Shown: piece by piece, positions 52,082 through 61,962 of the stretch
How the letters are laid out: each line of letters opens with the position of its first letter
Numbering within the stretch: position 1 is the first letter of the stretch
DNA from: Intestinimonas timonensis
Lineage (GTDB): Bacteria > Bacillota > Clostridia > Oscillospirales > Oscillospiraceae
Assembly (NCBI RefSeq): GCF_900626145.1
Contig: NZ_LR130817.1
Location: forward strand, 646,697-710,696
Length of the DNA stretch: 64,000 nucleotides
Direction: 5' to 3'
Program-made: the position numbers and the translations under genes
Notes under the pieces: generated by a model
What the model saw: the letters and a program-made list of their open reading frames with translations, nothing else
What the model was told of the DNA's origin: nothing
The model's database searches: none

Positions 52082-52249
52082 GTACAGGGTGTCCCACGGG
52101 GACCTAACAGGGAAGCTGGGTGAAAATCCCGCGCAGTCCCGCTGCCGTGAGAGGGGAGCCGCCCCGCAGAGCTGCCACTGGGCCGGAGAAAAGGCCCGGG
52201 AAGGCGCGGGGAAGGCGGTGAGCCTTGAGCCGGAAGACCTGCCCTGACG
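52082..52249 (+). ncRNA. Cobalamin riboswitch 2
   Basis: Second aptamer, inside the gene cluster, with GGGAAGCTGGGTGAAAATCC, GCGCAGTCCCGCTGCCGTGA, the full box GCCACTG and the closing GAGCCGGAAGACCTGCC. Downstream is a small CCCTG / CAGGG hairpin (about 52256-52270) right before the AAAAGGAGAG site of cbiM and no T-run, so translational control is more likely than termination. Confidence 0.94.
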
Positions 52250-52288
52250 TATCCGCCCTGCGAGAGACAGGGAAAAGGAGAGATCCCG

Positions 52289-53005
52289 ATGAAGCAACGC
52301 AACTACACCAACGTGAGGCTCCTGGCGGCCATGGTGGCCGTGCTGGGCCTCAGCACCCTCAGCGCCTCGGCCATGCACATCGCCGAAGGCTACCTGCCCA
52401 AGACCTGGGCCTTTGGCTGGATGGCCGTCTGCGTCCCCTTTGTGGTGGCCGGCTTTCTGTCCATCCGGAAGAAGGTGGAGCGCAGCCCCAAGGCAAAGGT
52501 CCTGCTGGCCATGTGCGGCGCCTTCGCCTTCGTCCTCTCGGCGCTGAAGATCCCCTCGGTCACCGGCTCCTGCTCCCACCCCACCGGCGTGGGCCTGGGC
52601 GCCATCCTCTTCGGGCCTACCGCCACCACCATCCTTGGCCTCATCGTTCTGCTGTTCCAGGCCCTGCTGCTGGCCCACGGCGGCCTCACCACCCTGGGCG
52701 CCAACCTCTTCTCCATGGCCATCGTAGGGCCCATCGTGTCCTGGGCGGTCTATCAGGCCCTTAAGAAGGCGGGGGCCAAGCCGGCGGTGGCCGTGTTCTG
52801 CGCCGCCGCCCTGGGCGACCTGCTGACCTACGTGACCACCTCCTTCCAGCTGGGCGTGGTCTACGGGAACGTGGCGGAGTATCTCACCATCTTCGCCGTG
52901 ACCCAGATCCCCCTGGCCATCGCCGAGGGCCTCCTCACCGTGGTGGTCTTCAACGTGCTGGAGAAGTATTCCGCCGCCGAGCTCCGTGAGCTCGCCGTGC
53001 TGTAA
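52289..53005 (+). CDS. cbiM: Cobalt ECF transporter substrate-binding component CbiM
   Basis: Membrane S-component for Co2+, 238 residues with six to seven segments. The metal-binding N-terminal MHIAEGYLP motif, which normally starts the protein, lies at residues 29-37 behind a signal-like leader (basic start, then [18 protein letters not shown]), so cleavage after Ala28 would expose Met-His. Also [21 protein letters not shown] and [14 protein letters not shown]. Directly under riboswitch 2. Confidence 0.96.
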   Translation: MKQRNYTNVRLLAAMVAVLGLSTLSASAMHIAEGYLPKTWAFGWMAVCVPFVVAGFLSIRKKVERSPKAKVLLAMCGAFAFVLSALKIPSVTGSCSHPTGVGLGAILFGPTATTILGLIVLLFQALLLAHGGLTTLGANLFSMAIVGPIVSWAVYQALKKAGAKPAVAVFCAAALGDLLTYVTTSFQLGVVYGNVAEYLTIFAVTQIPLAIAEGLLTVVVFNVLEKYSAAELRELAVL

Positions 53006-53018
53006 GGAGGGGACGAAC

Positions 53019-53312
53019 ATGAAGGTATGGCAGAAAAACCTGATCCTCATCGGCCTTGTGATTTTGCTGGCGGCCTTCCCGCTGTGGTACTGCCGGGATG
53101 CCGAGTTCGGCGGCGCCGACGGCATGGCGGGGGAGCTCATCGAGGAGAGCAACCCCGACTATGAGCCCTGGTTCCAGCCCATCTTTGAGCCGGCCAGCGG
53201 CGAGGTGGAGTCCCTCCTCTTCGCCCTCCAGGCCGCCATCGGCTCCGGCATCGTCTGCTTCGTGCTGGGCCGGGTGACCGCCAAAAAACCGGAGGACCAG
53301 AAGAAGGTGTAA
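53019..53312 (+). CDS. cbiN: Cobalt transport protein CbiN
   Basis: A 97-residue subunit with two membrane segments (about 6-24 and 66-86) flanking an extracellular loop with the family pattern AEFGGADG and PWFQPIFEPASGEVESLLFALQAAIG. It supports Co2+ loading of CbiM. ATG 53019 has GGAGGGG. Confidence 0.95.
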   Translation: MKVWQKNLILIGLVILLAAFPLWYCRDAEFGGADGMAGELIEESNPDYEPWFQPIFEPASGEVESLLFALQAAIGSGIVCFVLGRVTAKKPEDQKKV

Positions 53313-53314
53313 CC

Positions 53315-54097
53315 ATGGGGACGGACCGATATGCCTATCTCTCCCGCCTCAGGCGGGTGGACCCGGTGGCCAAGGTATGGGTCTCCCTGGCGGTGCTCCT
53401 CCTCTGCCTCTTCAGTGAGAGCATCGGCGTGGGCCTGGTGACCCTGTCCGCCATGAGCGTCCTCAATGTAGCCCTGGGGGGGCAGCGGCCCGGCACCGTC
53501 CTCCACTTCATGAAGGTGCCCCTGGCCTTCCTGGTCATCGGCTGCCTCACCATCGTCATCCGGCCCATCCCGGCGGAGGAGCCGGCCCTGTGGGCAGTGT
53601 GGCTCTTCGGCCGGTTCCGCTGGGGGATCACCCAGACCTACCTCCACATAGGGCTCATGGTCTTCTGTAAGGCCATGGGCGCCATCTCGGCCATGTATTT
53701 TCTGGCCCTCAATACCCCCATGACCGACCTCATTCTGGCCCTGGAGCGGCTCCACGTTCCCAAGCTGCTGGTGGAGCTCATGGAGCTCATCTACCGCTTC
53801 ATCTTCGTCCTCATGGACACCGCCGGGCGCATCCGGGTGGCCCAGGAGTCCCGGCTGGGGTACGGCAACTTCCGCAAGAGCCTGGACCACATGGGGGACC
53901 TGGTGTCCCTGGTGTTCCTCCGGGCCTGGCGGAAGGGGGACAAGGTCTATACCGCCCTGGAATCCCGGGGCTATGACGGCAGTCTCACCACCCTGTCCGC
54001 CGCCTATACCGGCGGCGGGCAGGTGTATGCCTGGGGGGCGGCGGCAGCCGCCCTCCAGGTGGTGACCCTGCTGCTGGAAAGGAGGCTCCTCCTGTGA
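53315..54097 (+). CDS. cbiQ: Cobalt ECF transporter T component CbiQ
   Basis: A 260-residue membrane coupling component with about five segments, the RVDPVAKVWVSLAVLLL start, and the coupling-helix motifs with ALxxRG-like sequence: RIRVAQESRLGYG and ALESRGYDG. Overlaps cbiO by 4 bases. Confidence 0.95.
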   Translation: MGTDRYAYLSRLRRVDPVAKVWVSLAVLLLCLFSESIGVGLVTLSAMSVLNVALGGQRPGTVLHFMKVPLAFLVIGCLTIVIRPIPAEEPALWAVWLFGRFRWGITQTYLHIGLMVFCKAMGAISAMYFLALNTPMTDLILALERLHVPKLLVELMELIYRFIFVLMDTAGRIRVAQESRLGYGNFRKSLDHMGDLVSLVFLRAWRKGDKVYTALESRGYDGSLTTLSAAYTGGGQVYAWGAAAAALQVVTLLLERRLLL

Positions 54098-54939
54098 GCT
54101 ATGCCATCGAGGCCAAGGACCTCTACTATACCTATGAGGACGGGACCGTGGCCCTGAATCACATCTCCCTCCGGGCGGAGCAGGGGAAGATCACCGGCAT
54201 CCTGGGGGCCAACGGGGCTGGAAAATCAACCCTCTTCCTCAACCTCAACGGCGTCCTCACCCCCAAGGAGGGGACGGTGACGGTGAACGGGAAACCCGCG
54301 GTCTACGACCGCAAGGGCATCCGGGAGATCCGCCGCCAGGTGGGCATCGTCTTCCAGGACCCGGACGATCAGCTCTTCTCCGCCGATGTCTACCGGGATA
54401 TCTCCTTCGGGGGTGTGAATCTGGGCCTGCCCGAGGAAGAGGTACGCCGCCGGGTGGAGGCGGCCATGGAGCGCACCGGGGTGAGTGCCCTCCGGGACAA
54501 GCCCACCCACGCCCTGTCCTTCGGGCAGAAGAAGCGGGTGGCCATCGCCGGCGTGCTGGTGATGGAGCCCAGCGTCATGATTTTGGATGAGCCCACCGCC
54601 GGACTGGACCCCCAGGGGGTCAGCGACATCATGCACCTCTTGACCGAACTGCGGGACGGCCTGGGCATGACCATCCTTATCGCCACCCACGACATGGACA
54701 TCGTCCCCCTCTACTGTGATTACACCTACCTCCTGGGCGGGGGCAGGGTAATCCTGGAGGGGACGCCGGAGGCGCTCTTCGCCCAGCCCGAGGAGCTGCG
54801 GAAAAACAACCTGCGCCTGCCCCGGATCGCCCACCTCATGGAGATCCTGCGGGAGCGGGACGGGCTGGACACCACCCCCACCGCCGCCACCATCAGCGCG
54901 GCCCGGCGGGAGATCAATCGACTGTTACAGGAGAAGTGA
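54094..54939 (+). CDS. cbiO: Cobalt ECF transporter ATP-binding protein CbiO
   Basis: A 281-residue ATPase that powers cobalt uptake: Walker A GANGAGKST, Q-loop VFQDPDDQLFSADVYRD, signature LSFGQKKRVAIAG and Walker B VMILDEPTAGLDPQG, H-loop ATHDMD. GTG start overlapping cbiQ; five bases before cbiL. Confidence 0.96.
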   Translation: MSYAIEAKDLYYTYEDGTVALNHISLRAEQGKITGILGANGAGKSTLFLNLNGVLTPKEGTVTVNGKPAVYDRKGIREIRRQVGIVFQDPDDQLFSADVYRDISFGGVNLGLPEEEVRRRVEAAMERTGVSALRDKPTHALSFGQKKRVAIAGVLVMEPSVMILDEPTAGLDPQGVSDIMHLLTELRDGLGMTILIATHDMDIVPLYCDYTYLLGGGRVILEGTPEALFAQPEELRKNNLRLPRIAHLMEILRERDGLDTTPTAATISAARREINRLLQEK

Positions 54940-54943
54940 AAGC

Positions 54944-55624
54944 ATGGAGAGAGGAAAGCTGTACGGTGTAGGCGTGGGCCCCGGGGACCCGGAGCTGGTG
55001 ACCAAAAAGGCGGAGCGGGTCCTGCGGGAGGCCGATATTGTGGCCGTCCCCGACAAGGGCGCGGGGGAGAAGACCGCCCTCAACATCGTCCGCGATATCG
55101 TGGCAGGGAAAGAGCTTCTCTACTGCCCCACCCCCATGGTGCGGGACCGGGCGGTGCTGGACGGCTGCTACGAGCAGATCGCCAATGACATCTGTGTCCT
55201 GCTGGACGAGGGCAAGAACGTGGCCTTCATTACCCTGGGGGACCCCACGGTATACTCCACCTATATCTACGTCCACAAGAAGGTCCTCTCCCGGGGCTAC
55301 GAGGCTGAGCTCATCCCCGGCGTGCCCTCCTTCTGCGCCGTGGCTGCCCGGCTCAACACCTCTCTCTGTGAGGGGGCGGAGCGGCTCCTCATCGTCCCCG
55401 CTTCCCACGACGCCGCCGACTGTCTGGACATCCGGGCCAATAAGGTCTTTATGAAGGCGGGCAAGGCCATTGGGGAACTCCAGACCCAATTGGCCGAGCG
55501 GGGCATGCTGGAGCATGCCTCCCTGGTGGCCAACTGCGGCATGGAGGGGGAGCTGGTCTGTCCCCACTTTGCCGATATGTCCGACGGCACCGGCTATTTT
55601 TCCATCGTTCTGGTCAAGGAATGA
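54944..55624 (+). CDS. cbiL: Cobalt-factor II (precorrin-2) C20-methyltransferase
   Basis: First SAM methylation of the corrin ring after cobalt insertion. 226 residues: LYGVGVGPGDPELVTKKAERVL, ADIVAVPDKG, FITLGDPTVYSTYIYVHKKVL, IPGVPSFCAVAARLN and the C-terminal CGMEGE. It is separated from the other cbi genes by the transporter genes, and joins them to the hem genes. Confidence 0.95.
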   Translation: MERGKLYGVGVGPGDPELVTKKAERVLREADIVAVPDKGAGEKTALNIVRDIVAGKELLYCPTPMVRDRAVLDGCYEQIANDICVLLDEGKNVAFITLGDPTVYSTYIYVHKKVLSRGYEAELIPGVPSFCAVAARLNTSLCEGAERLLIVPASHDAADCLDIRANKVFMKAGKAIGELQTQLAERGMLEHASLVANCGMEGELVCPHFADMSDGTGYFSIVLVKE

Positions 55625-55652
55625 GACCCATCAAAAAGGAAGTGAGACCCAA

Positions 55653-56906
55653 ATGGTCATCATGATGTCAGGTCTGGATTACTCTCTGGCCCCCATCGAG
55701 CTCCGGGAGCAGCTCTCCTTCACCAAGGCCCAGGTGGGGGCGCTGGTGGAGCGCATCCGCTCGGAGGTGGAGGGGGTGCTGGGCTGCGTCCTCCTCTCCA
55801 CCTGCAACCGCACCGAGCTCTATCTCTCCTGCGAGAAAGGGCGGGAGCTCCAGCCCGGGGAGGTGCTCTGCGCCGCCGTGGGCCTGAGCTATGCCCCCTT
55901 CGCCCGGGCCTTTGTCACCCGCCGGGGCAGCGACGCCGCCCGCCACCTGATGGAGGTCTCCGGCGGGCTCCAGTCCCAGATCTGGGGGGAGGACCAGATC
56001 CTCTCCCAGGTCAAGGGGGCCATCGCCATCGCCCGGGAGGAGGGTGCCGCCGACCCGGTGCTGGAGACCCTCTTCCGCAACGCCGTGGCCGCCGGCAAGG
56101 AGATCAAGACCAAGGTCCGCCTCACCGGCGTGGCCACCTCCGCCGCCGCCCGGGCCGTGGAGGTGCTCAGGGGCCAGATGGGCTCCCTGGTGGGGAAGAA
56201 GGCCCTGGTCATCGGCAACGGGGAAATGGGCCGGCTGTCGGCTACCCTCCTGCGGGAGGCCGGCTGCGCCGTCACCGTCACCCTGCGGACCTACCGCCAT
56301 GGGGAGACCGTGGTGCCCGCCGGCTGCGGCGTGGTTCCCTACGACGACCGCCTCTCTGCTATGGAGGGGATGGACATCGTCCTCTCCGCCACCACCAGTC
56401 CCCACTATACCGTCACGGCGGAGCAGGTGAGCCAGCTGGGCTGCCGACCGTCCTATGTGGTGGACCTGGCCATGCCCCGGGACGTGGACGCAGCGGTGGG
56501 GGACCTGCCGGAGGTCCGGCTCTACAACGTGGATACCCTGGGGGCCGAGCGGCACCAGGGGGAGGTCCCCGCTGAGGCCCTGGACATTTTGGACGACTAT
56601 ATGGGCCGGTTCTATGAGTGGAACAACTACCGGAAATGCCTGCCCGCCATCGAGGACCTGAAGACGGCCATCACCGAGCGGGTCCTCACCTACCCGGAGG
56701 TGGAGGAGGACCTGGACGCCGAAGATCTCATCGAGCTGGCGGTGGGACGGGCGGTGGACCTCCTCACCGGCGGGCTCAAGGAGCATATCAGCCCGGAGGA
56801 TCTGGAGCGGTGCGTGGGCAAGATCAAGGTCCACACCGCCGTCAAGAGCCGGGAGAGGGAGGGCAGCCATGACCGAAAACGCATCCCGTTTCCCGCTATT
56901 TGTTGA
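55653..56906 (+). CDS. hemA: Glutamyl-tRNA reductase
   Basis: Reduces glutamyl-tRNA(Glu) with NADPH to glutamate-1-semialdehyde, the entry to tetrapyrroles by the C5 route. 417 residues: LSTCNRTELYLSC with the catalytic Cys51, QIWGEDQILSQVKGAI, the NADPH-binding VIGNGEMGRLSATLL, VVDLAMPRDVD and a C-terminal dimerisation helix. ATG 55653 follows AAGGAAG. It overlaps the next gene by 38 bases. Confidence 0.96.
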   Translation: MVIMMSGLDYSLAPIELREQLSFTKAQVGALVERIRSEVEGVLGCVLLSTCNRTELYLSCEKGRELQPGEVLCAAVGLSYAPFARAFVTRRGSDAARHLMEVSGGLQSQIWGEDQILSQVKGAIAIAREEGAADPVLETLFRNAVAAGKEIKTKVRLTGVATSAAARAVEVLRGQMGSLVGKKALVIGNGEMGRLSATLLREAGCAVTVTLRTYRHGETVVPAGCGVVPYDDRLSAMEGMDIVLSATTSPHYTVTAEQVSQLGCRPSYVVDLAMPRDVDAAVGDLPEVRLYNVDTLGAERHQGEVPAEALDILDDYMGRFYEWNNYRKCLPAIEDLKTAITERVLTYPEVEEDLDAEDLIELAVGRAVDLLTGGLKEHISPEDLERCVGKIKVHTAVKSREREGSHDRKRIPFPAIC

Positions 56907-57321
56907 CCTCACCGGCAGGCGCTGCGTCATCGTGGGGGGCGGCGCCATTGCCCAGCGCCGTGCGGCAGTGCTGGCCCGCTTCGGGGCAGCGGTCACCGTC
57001 ATCGCCCCCACCTGGATCGGGGACGCCCCCGGCGTGGACTGGCAGGCGCGGCCCTATGCCCCCGGCGATCTGAAGGGGGCCTTTCTGGCGGTGGCCGCAA
57101 CGAATGACCGGTCGGTGAACCGGCAGGTGGGGGAGGAGGCCCGGGCATTGGGCATCCCCGTCACCGTGGCCGACTGCCGGGAGGAGTGTACCTTCTTTTT
57201 TCCCGCCGTCTGTGAAGGCGGCGGCGTGACCGCGGGGCTCATCTCCCGGCACGGCACCGACCACCACCGGGCGGCTAAGGCCGCCAAGGCAGTGCGTCAG
57301 GCATTGGAGGGATTGGATTGA
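56869..57321 (+). CDS. Precorrin-2 dehydrogenase (Met8/CysG N-terminal type)
   Basis: A 150-residue NAD-dependent enzyme that oxidises precorrin-2 to sirohydrochlorin, substrate of CbiK. FPLFVDLTGRRCVIVGGGAIAQRRAAVLARFGA is the family start (split in the FVDLTGRR and VIVGGGAIAQRR blocks), followed by VAATNDRSVNRQV and CTFFFPAVCEGGGVTAGLIS. It is shorter than usual, lacking the C-terminal dimerisation and chelatase part, so iron insertion must be done elsewhere. Confidence 0.92.
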   Translation: MTENASRFPLFVDLTGRRCVIVGGGAIAQRRAAVLARFGAAVTVIAPTWIGDAPGVDWQARPYAPGDLKGAFLAVAATNDRSVNRQVGEEARALGIPVTVADCREECTFFFPAVCEGGGVTAGLISRHGTDHHRAAKAAKAVRQALEGLD

Positions 57322-58208
57322 AGAAGCTGAGAGCGGGGAGTCGGGAGAGCCGGCTGGCCGTCATCCAGACCGAGCTGGTCATGGAGGCCATCCGGACACA
57401 GGACCCCGACTGTGAAATAGAACTGGTTACCATGAAGACCACCGGAGACAAGATCCTGGACCGCACCCTGGACAAGGTGGGGGGCAAGGGCCTTTTCGTG
57501 AAGGAGCTGGACGCCGCCCTGCTGGACGGGCGGGTGGACTTCACCGTACACAGCTGCAAAGACCTGCCCATGGATTTGGATCCCCGTCTCCCCCTGGCGG
57601 GCTTCTCCCGCCGGGCCGACCCCCGGGACGTGTTGGTGCTGCCCGAGGGAGTCACCGAGCTGGACCCAGAAAAGCCCATCGGCTGCGCCAGCGCCCGCCG
57701 GGCCCTTCAACTTAAGAAGTTGTTTCCGGGCCAGCCCATCGCCCCCGTCCGGGGCAATGTGATCACCCGGCTGGCCAAGCTGGACAGCGGACAGTATGCC
57801 GCCCTGGTCCTGGCTGCCGCCGGGCTCAAGCGGCTGGACCTGGAGGGGCGGATCACACGCTATTTCTCCACCGATGAGATGATCCCCGCCGCCGGACAGG
57901 GCATTCTGGCCGTCCAGGTGCGCTCGGGGGAGGACACCGATTATCTCGCCGCCTTCCTGGACCGGGACGGCACCGACTGCGCCACGGCGGAGCGGGCCTT
58001 TGTCCGGCGGCTGGACGGCGGCTGCTCCTCCCCAGTGGCGGCCTTTGCCACAGTGGAGGGGGATACCCTTACCCTCCGGGGCATGGACATTACATCGGTG
58101 GGTGAGCCCATTTTCGACACCATCACCGGCCCGCGCAGCCAGGGGGAGGCCCTGGGCATCGCGCTGGCCGACCGGATCAGGGAGGGAACGGCATGTACGG
58201 CAAGGTGA
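57318..58208 (+). CDS. hemC: Hydroxymethylbilane synthase (porphobilinogen deaminase)
   Basis: Joins four porphobilinogens. 296 residues with RAGSRESRLAVIQTELV, KGLFVKELDAALLDGRVDFTVHSCKDLP, GCASARRALQLKKLFP, RGNVITRLAKLD, and the dipyrromethane-cofactor Cys in LDGGCSSPVAAFA. TTG start overlapping the previous stop by 4 bases. Confidence 0.96.
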   Translation: MKKLRAGSRESRLAVIQTELVMEAIRTQDPDCEIELVTMKTTGDKILDRTLDKVGGKGLFVKELDAALLDGRVDFTVHSCKDLPMDLDPRLPLAGFSRRADPRDVLVLPEGVTELDPEKPIGCASARRALQLKKLFPGQPIAPVRGNVITRLAKLDSGQYAALVLAAAGLKRLDLEGRITRYFSTDEMIPAAGQGILAVQVRSGEDTDYLAAFLDRDGTDCATAERAFVRRLDGGCSSPVAAFATVEGDTLTLRGMDITSVGEPIFDTITGPRSQGEALGIALADRIREGTACTAR

Positions 58209-59698
58209 CACTGGTGGGGGCGGGTCCCGGAGACCCTGGACTCCTCACCGTCAAGGGCCGGGAGGCCCTGCTGGCGGCACAGGTGGTGGTCTATGACCGC
58301 CTGGTGAGTCCCGCCATCCTGGCGCTCATGCCGGAGGAGGCGGAGCAGATCAACGTGGGCAAGGAGGCCAGCCGCCATCCCGTCCCCCAGGATCAGATCA
58401 ACCGCATCCTGCTGGAAAAGGCCCTGGAGGGCAAGAATGTGGTGCGGCTCAAGGGGGGAGACCCCTTCCTCTTCGGCCGGGGCGGCGAGGAGTTGGAGCT
58501 TCTGCTGGAGCACGGCGTCCCCTTTGAGGAGGTGCCCGGCATCACCTCGGCCATCGCCGTGCCCGCCTACGGCGGCATCCCGGTGACCCATCGGGACTTC
58601 ACCTCCTCCCTCCACATCGTCACCGGCCACGCCCGGGCGGGCAAGGCCCTGGACATTGACTTCGAGGCCCTGGTCCGCACCAAGGGGACCCTGGTCTTCC
58701 TCATGGGGGTGAGCAGCCTCCCCGACATCTGCGAGGGGCTCTTGAAGGCGGGCATGGACCCGGACACCCCCGCCGCCATCGTGGAGCGGGGCACCACCCC
58801 CGCCCAGCGGCGGCTGGACGCCACCGTGTCCACCCTGGCCCAAACGGCGGCAGAGGGGAAGGTGGAGAGCCCGGCCATCAGCATCGTGGGCCAGGTCTGC
58901 TCTCTGGCCAAGGACTTTGACTGGTTCGACGCCCTGCCCCTGAAGGGGAAGCGCGTCGTGGTCACCCGCCCCAAAGAGCGGGTGGGCACCCTGGCGGGTC
59001 GCCTGCGGAAGCTGGGGGCCGACGTCTTTGAGTACCCCTGCATCCGGACGGAGCCCATCACCCCCTGTCCCGCCATGGAGCAGGCGGTGGAACACCTGGC
59101 CGACTACGAATGGCTGGCCTTCACCAGCCCCGCCGGGGTGGAGGCCTTCTGGGCCATGGCCCAGGCCAAGGGCTGGGACGCCCGCGTCCTGGCTGGGGTC
59201 AAGCTGGCCGCCATCGGTACCGGTACCGACAAGGCTCTCCTGGGCCACGGACTCCGGGCTGACTACATCCCCGAGGTTTACGACGCCGCCCACCTGGGGA
59301 CGGGCTTGGCCGCCTTGGCCAAGGGAAAGGTGCTCCTCCTCCGGGCGGAGTGGGGCTCTCCCGCCTTGACGGAGGCCCTGGAAGGGAGTAACATTTCCTA
59401 TGACGACATCCACTGCTACACCACCTCCTATGAGAGCGAGCACGCCGCCGCCCTCCGGGACCTGGTGGCGGCGGGTCAGGTGGACCTGGTCACCTTCACC
59501 AGCGCCTCTACGGTGAAGGGCTTCGTGTCCTCGGTGGGGGAGCTGGACTTCTCCGGCCTCACCGGGGCCTGCATCGGGGCGCAGACCGCCGCCGAGGCGG
59601 CAAAGCACGGCATCCCCACCATTGTGGCGGAGCGGGCCACCATGGACGCTCTGGTCAATATCATTATCAAAGAAGGTCAGACAAATGGAACTCATTAA
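58193..59698 (+). CDS. cobA-hemD: Uroporphyrinogen-III C-methyltransferase / uroporphyrinogen-III synthase fusion
   Basis: A 501-residue bifunctional protein. N-terminal SUMT (about 1-240): LVGAGPGDPGLLTVKGREAL, VVYDRLVSP, RLKGGDPFLFGRGGEE, VPGITSAIAVPAYGGIPVTHR. C-terminal HemD (about 250-500): VVVTRPKERVGTLAGRL, LAFTSPAGVEAF, AIGTGTDKAL and VTFTSASTVKGF. It cyclises hydroxymethylbilane and methylates it straight to precorrin-2, a layout that channels the product to corrinoid and sirohaem. This fusion is common in Clostridia. Confidence 0.95.
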   Translation: MYGKVTLVGAGPGDPGLLTVKGREALLAAQVVVYDRLVSPAILALMPEEAEQINVGKEASRHPVPQDQINRILLEKALEGKNVVRLKGGDPFLFGRGGEELELLLEHGVPFEEVPGITSAIAVPAYGGIPVTHRDFTSSLHIVTGHARAGKALDIDFEALVRTKGTLVFLMGVSSLPDICEGLLKAGMDPDTPAAIVERGTTPAQRRLDATVSTLAQTAAEGKVESPAISIVGQVCSLAKDFDWFDALPLKGKRVVVTRPKERVGTLAGRLRKLGADVFEYPCIRTEPITPCPAMEQAVEHLADYEWLAFTSPAGVEAFWAMAQAKGWDARVLAGVKLAAIGTGTDKALLGHGLRADYIPEVYDAAHLGTGLAALAKGKVLLLRAEWGSPALTEALEGSNISYDDIHCYTTSYESEHAAALRDLVAAGQVDLVTFTSASTVKGFVSSVGELDFSGLTGACIGAQTAAEAAKHGIPTIVAERATMDALVNIIIKEGQTNGTH

Positions 59699-60668
59699 CC
59701 GGCCCCGCAGACTGCGGCAGAACGACTCCATCCGGCGGCTGTGCCGGGAGACCCGACTCTCCCCGGACAGCCTCATCTATCCCATCTTCGTGGACGAGAC
59801 CCTGAAGGGCAAGCGGGCCATCCCCGCCCTGGACGGCCAGTTCCACTACGGCCTGGACGCCGTGTGCGAGGCGGTGGAGGAGTGCATCCAGGCGGGCGTG
59901 GGCCGGTGTATCCTCTTCGGCCTGCCCGCCCACAAGGACGCCGTGGGCTCCTCCGCCTGGGATGAGCACGGCGTGGTCCAGGAGGCCATCCGCACCATCA
60001 AGGCCAAATACCCCGACTTCTATGTCATCACCGACGTGTGCATGTGCGAGTACACCGACCACGGCCACTGCGGCATCCTCTGCGGCCACGAGGTGGACAA
60101 CGACAAGACGCTGGAGGTCCTGGCCAAGACCGCACTCTCCCACGCCCAGGCCGGCGCCGACATGGTGGCGCCCTCCGACATGATGGACGGCCGTATCGCC
60201 GCCATCCGGGCCATTCTGGATGAGCACGGCCTCCAGAACGTGCCCATCATGTCCTACTCCGCCAAGTACGCCTCCGCCTTCTACGGCCCCTTCCGGGAGG
60301 CCGCCGGCTCCGCCCCCTCCTTCGGGGACCGGAAGGGTTACCAGATGGACCCCCACAACCGCCGAGAGGCGCTGAAGGAGTGCGCTCTGGATGTGGAGGA
60401 GGGCGCCGACATCCTCATGGTGAAGCCCGCCCTCAGCTACCTGGACGTGATCCGGGAGTGCTCCGATGCCTTCGACCTGCCCATGTGCGCCTACTCCGTC
60501 TCCGGCGAATACGCCATGATCAAGGCCGCCGGCGCGGCGGGGCTCATCGACGAGTACAGGGTCATGTGCGAGAGCGCTCTCTCCGTGTTCCGGGCGGGCG
60601 CCGACATGCTCATCACCTACTACGCCAAGGAACTGGCTCAGGCCATGAAGAAGGGGGATATCGGCTGA
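59685..60668 (+). CDS. hemB: Delta-aminolevulinic acid dehydratase (porphobilinogen synthase)
   Basis: Condenses two 5-aminolevulinates. 327 residues with [18 protein letters not shown], zinc-binding cysteines in [16 protein letters not shown], the Schiff-base lysines in [16 protein letters not shown] and [11 protein letters not shown], and [12 protein letters not shown]. The three-cysteine site makes it a zinc-type enzyme. ATG 59685 overlaps the fusion gene by 14 bases. Confidence 0.97.
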   Translation: MELINRPRRLRQNDSIRRLCRETRLSPDSLIYPIFVDETLKGKRAIPALDGQFHYGLDAVCEAVEECIQAGVGRCILFGLPAHKDAVGSSAWDEHGVVQEAIRTIKAKYPDFYVITDVCMCEYTDHGHCGILCGHEVDNDKTLEVLAKTALSHAQAGADMVAPSDMMDGRIAAIRAILDEHGLQNVPIMSYSAKYASAFYGPFREAAGSAPSFGDRKGYQMDPHNRREALKECALDVEEGADILMVKPALSYLDVIRECSDAFDLPMCAYSVSGEYAMIKAAGAAGLIDEYRVMCESALSVFRAGADMLITYYAKELAQAMKKGDIG

Positions 60669-61948
60669 TGGAGCGCTCTCAGGAACTCTTTGACCGGGCC
60701 CAAAAGGTCCTCCCCGGCGGCGTCAACTCCCCGGTCCGGGCTTTTCGGGCAGTGGATCTGTGCCCCCGGTTCATTACCAAGGCCCAGGGCGCCTATATCT
60801 ACGACGCCAACGGCAAGTCCTACATTGACTACGTCTGCTCCTGGGGTCCCATGATCCTGGGCCATGACCACCCGGTGGTCCGGGAGGCGGTGGAGAAGGC
60901 CGTGAAGGACGGCCTCTCCTTCGGCGCTCCCACCGAACGGGAGGTGGAGATGGCCGAGCTCATGACCGAGCTGGTCCCCAACATCGAGATGGTCCGCATG
61001 GTGAACTCGGGCACCGAGGCCGTCATGTCTGCCATCCGCCTGGCCCGGGGTGCCACCGGCCGGGACAAGATCATCAAGTTTGAGGGCTGCTACCACGGCC
61101 ACTCCGACTGCCTGTTGGTGAATGCCGGCTCCTCCGCCCTGGCGGGAGGGCACCCCTCCTCCGCCGGCGTCCCCGAGGACATTGTCAAGCACACCCTCAC
61201 TGCCCAGTTCAACCGCCTGGACACAGTGGAGGCCCTGCTGAACGAGTACCCCGGCCAGGTGGCCTGCGTCATCGTGGAGCCGGTGGCCGCCAACATGGGC
61301 GTGGTGGCTCCCGCCCCCGGTTTCCTGGAGGGCCTCCGTGCTCTGTGCGACAAGTCGGGCGCCCTCCTCATCTTCGACGAGGTTATCACCGGCTTCCGCC
61401 TGGCTCTGGGCGGTGCCCAGGAATACTTTGGGGTGAAGGCTGATCTGGTCACTTTTGGCAAGATCATCGGCGGCGGTATGCCGGTGGGCGCCTACTGCGG
61501 CAGCCGTGCCCTTATGGAGCAGGTGGCGCCCTGCGGCCCGGTGTACCAGGCGGGCACCCTCTCGGGCAACCCCGTGGCCATGGCCGCCGGTCTAGCCCAA
61601 CTCCGGTACCTGAAGGCCCATCCTGAGGTCTACGACTACATCGGTACTCTGGCCAAGGAGCTGGCCGACGGCATGCGGGAGGCGGCGGAGCGGCACCACG
61701 CCGGTGTGGCCGTCAACCAGATCGGTTCCCTGGCGGCCCCCTTCTTCACCCCCAACGCCGTCACCACCTTTGTGGACGCCAAGGGCAGCGACGTGGGCCG
61801 GTACGCCCGCTACTTCAAGGGCATGCTGGAGCGGGGCGTCTACCTGGCCCCTGCCCAGTTCGAGGCTATGTTCGTCTCCGCCGCCCATACACGGCAGGAC
61901 CTGGCCCGGACCCTGGAGGCCGTGGACGAGGCTCTGGCCGAGCTGTAA
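60668..61948 (+). CDS. hemL: Glutamate-1-semialdehyde 2,1-aminomutase
   Basis: PLP enzyme that makes 5-aminolevulinate from the HemA product. 426 residues: [76 protein letters not shown] and the PLP Lys in [17 protein letters not shown]. Last gene of the cluster, overlapping hemB by 1 base and followed by a terminator. Confidence 0.97.
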   Translation: MERSQELFDRAQKVLPGGVNSPVRAFRAVDLCPRFITKAQGAYIYDANGKSYIDYVCSWGPMILGHDHPVVREAVEKAVKDGLSFGAPTEREVEMAELMTELVPNIEMVRMVNSGTEAVMSAIRLARGATGRDKIIKFEGCYHGHSDCLLVNAGSSALAGGHPSSAGVPEDIVKHTLTAQFNRLDTVEALLNEYPGQVACVIVEPVAANMGVVAPAPGFLEGLRALCDKSGALLIFDEVITGFRLALGGAQEYFGVKADLVTFGKIIGGGMPVGAYCGSRALMEQVAPCGPVYQAGTLSGNPVAMAAGLAQLRYLKAHPEVYDYIGTLAKELADGMREAAERHHAGVAVNQIGSLAAPFFTPNAVTTFVDAKGSDVGRYARYFKGMLERGVYLAPAQFEAMFVSAAHTRQDLARTLEAVDEALAEL

Positions 61949-61962
61949 GTTTTTATATAGTC

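Noticed and set aside
57941..59776. 611-codon minus-strand frame over hemC and the cobA-hemD fusion
   Set aside because: Antisense shadow of two well-supported genes.
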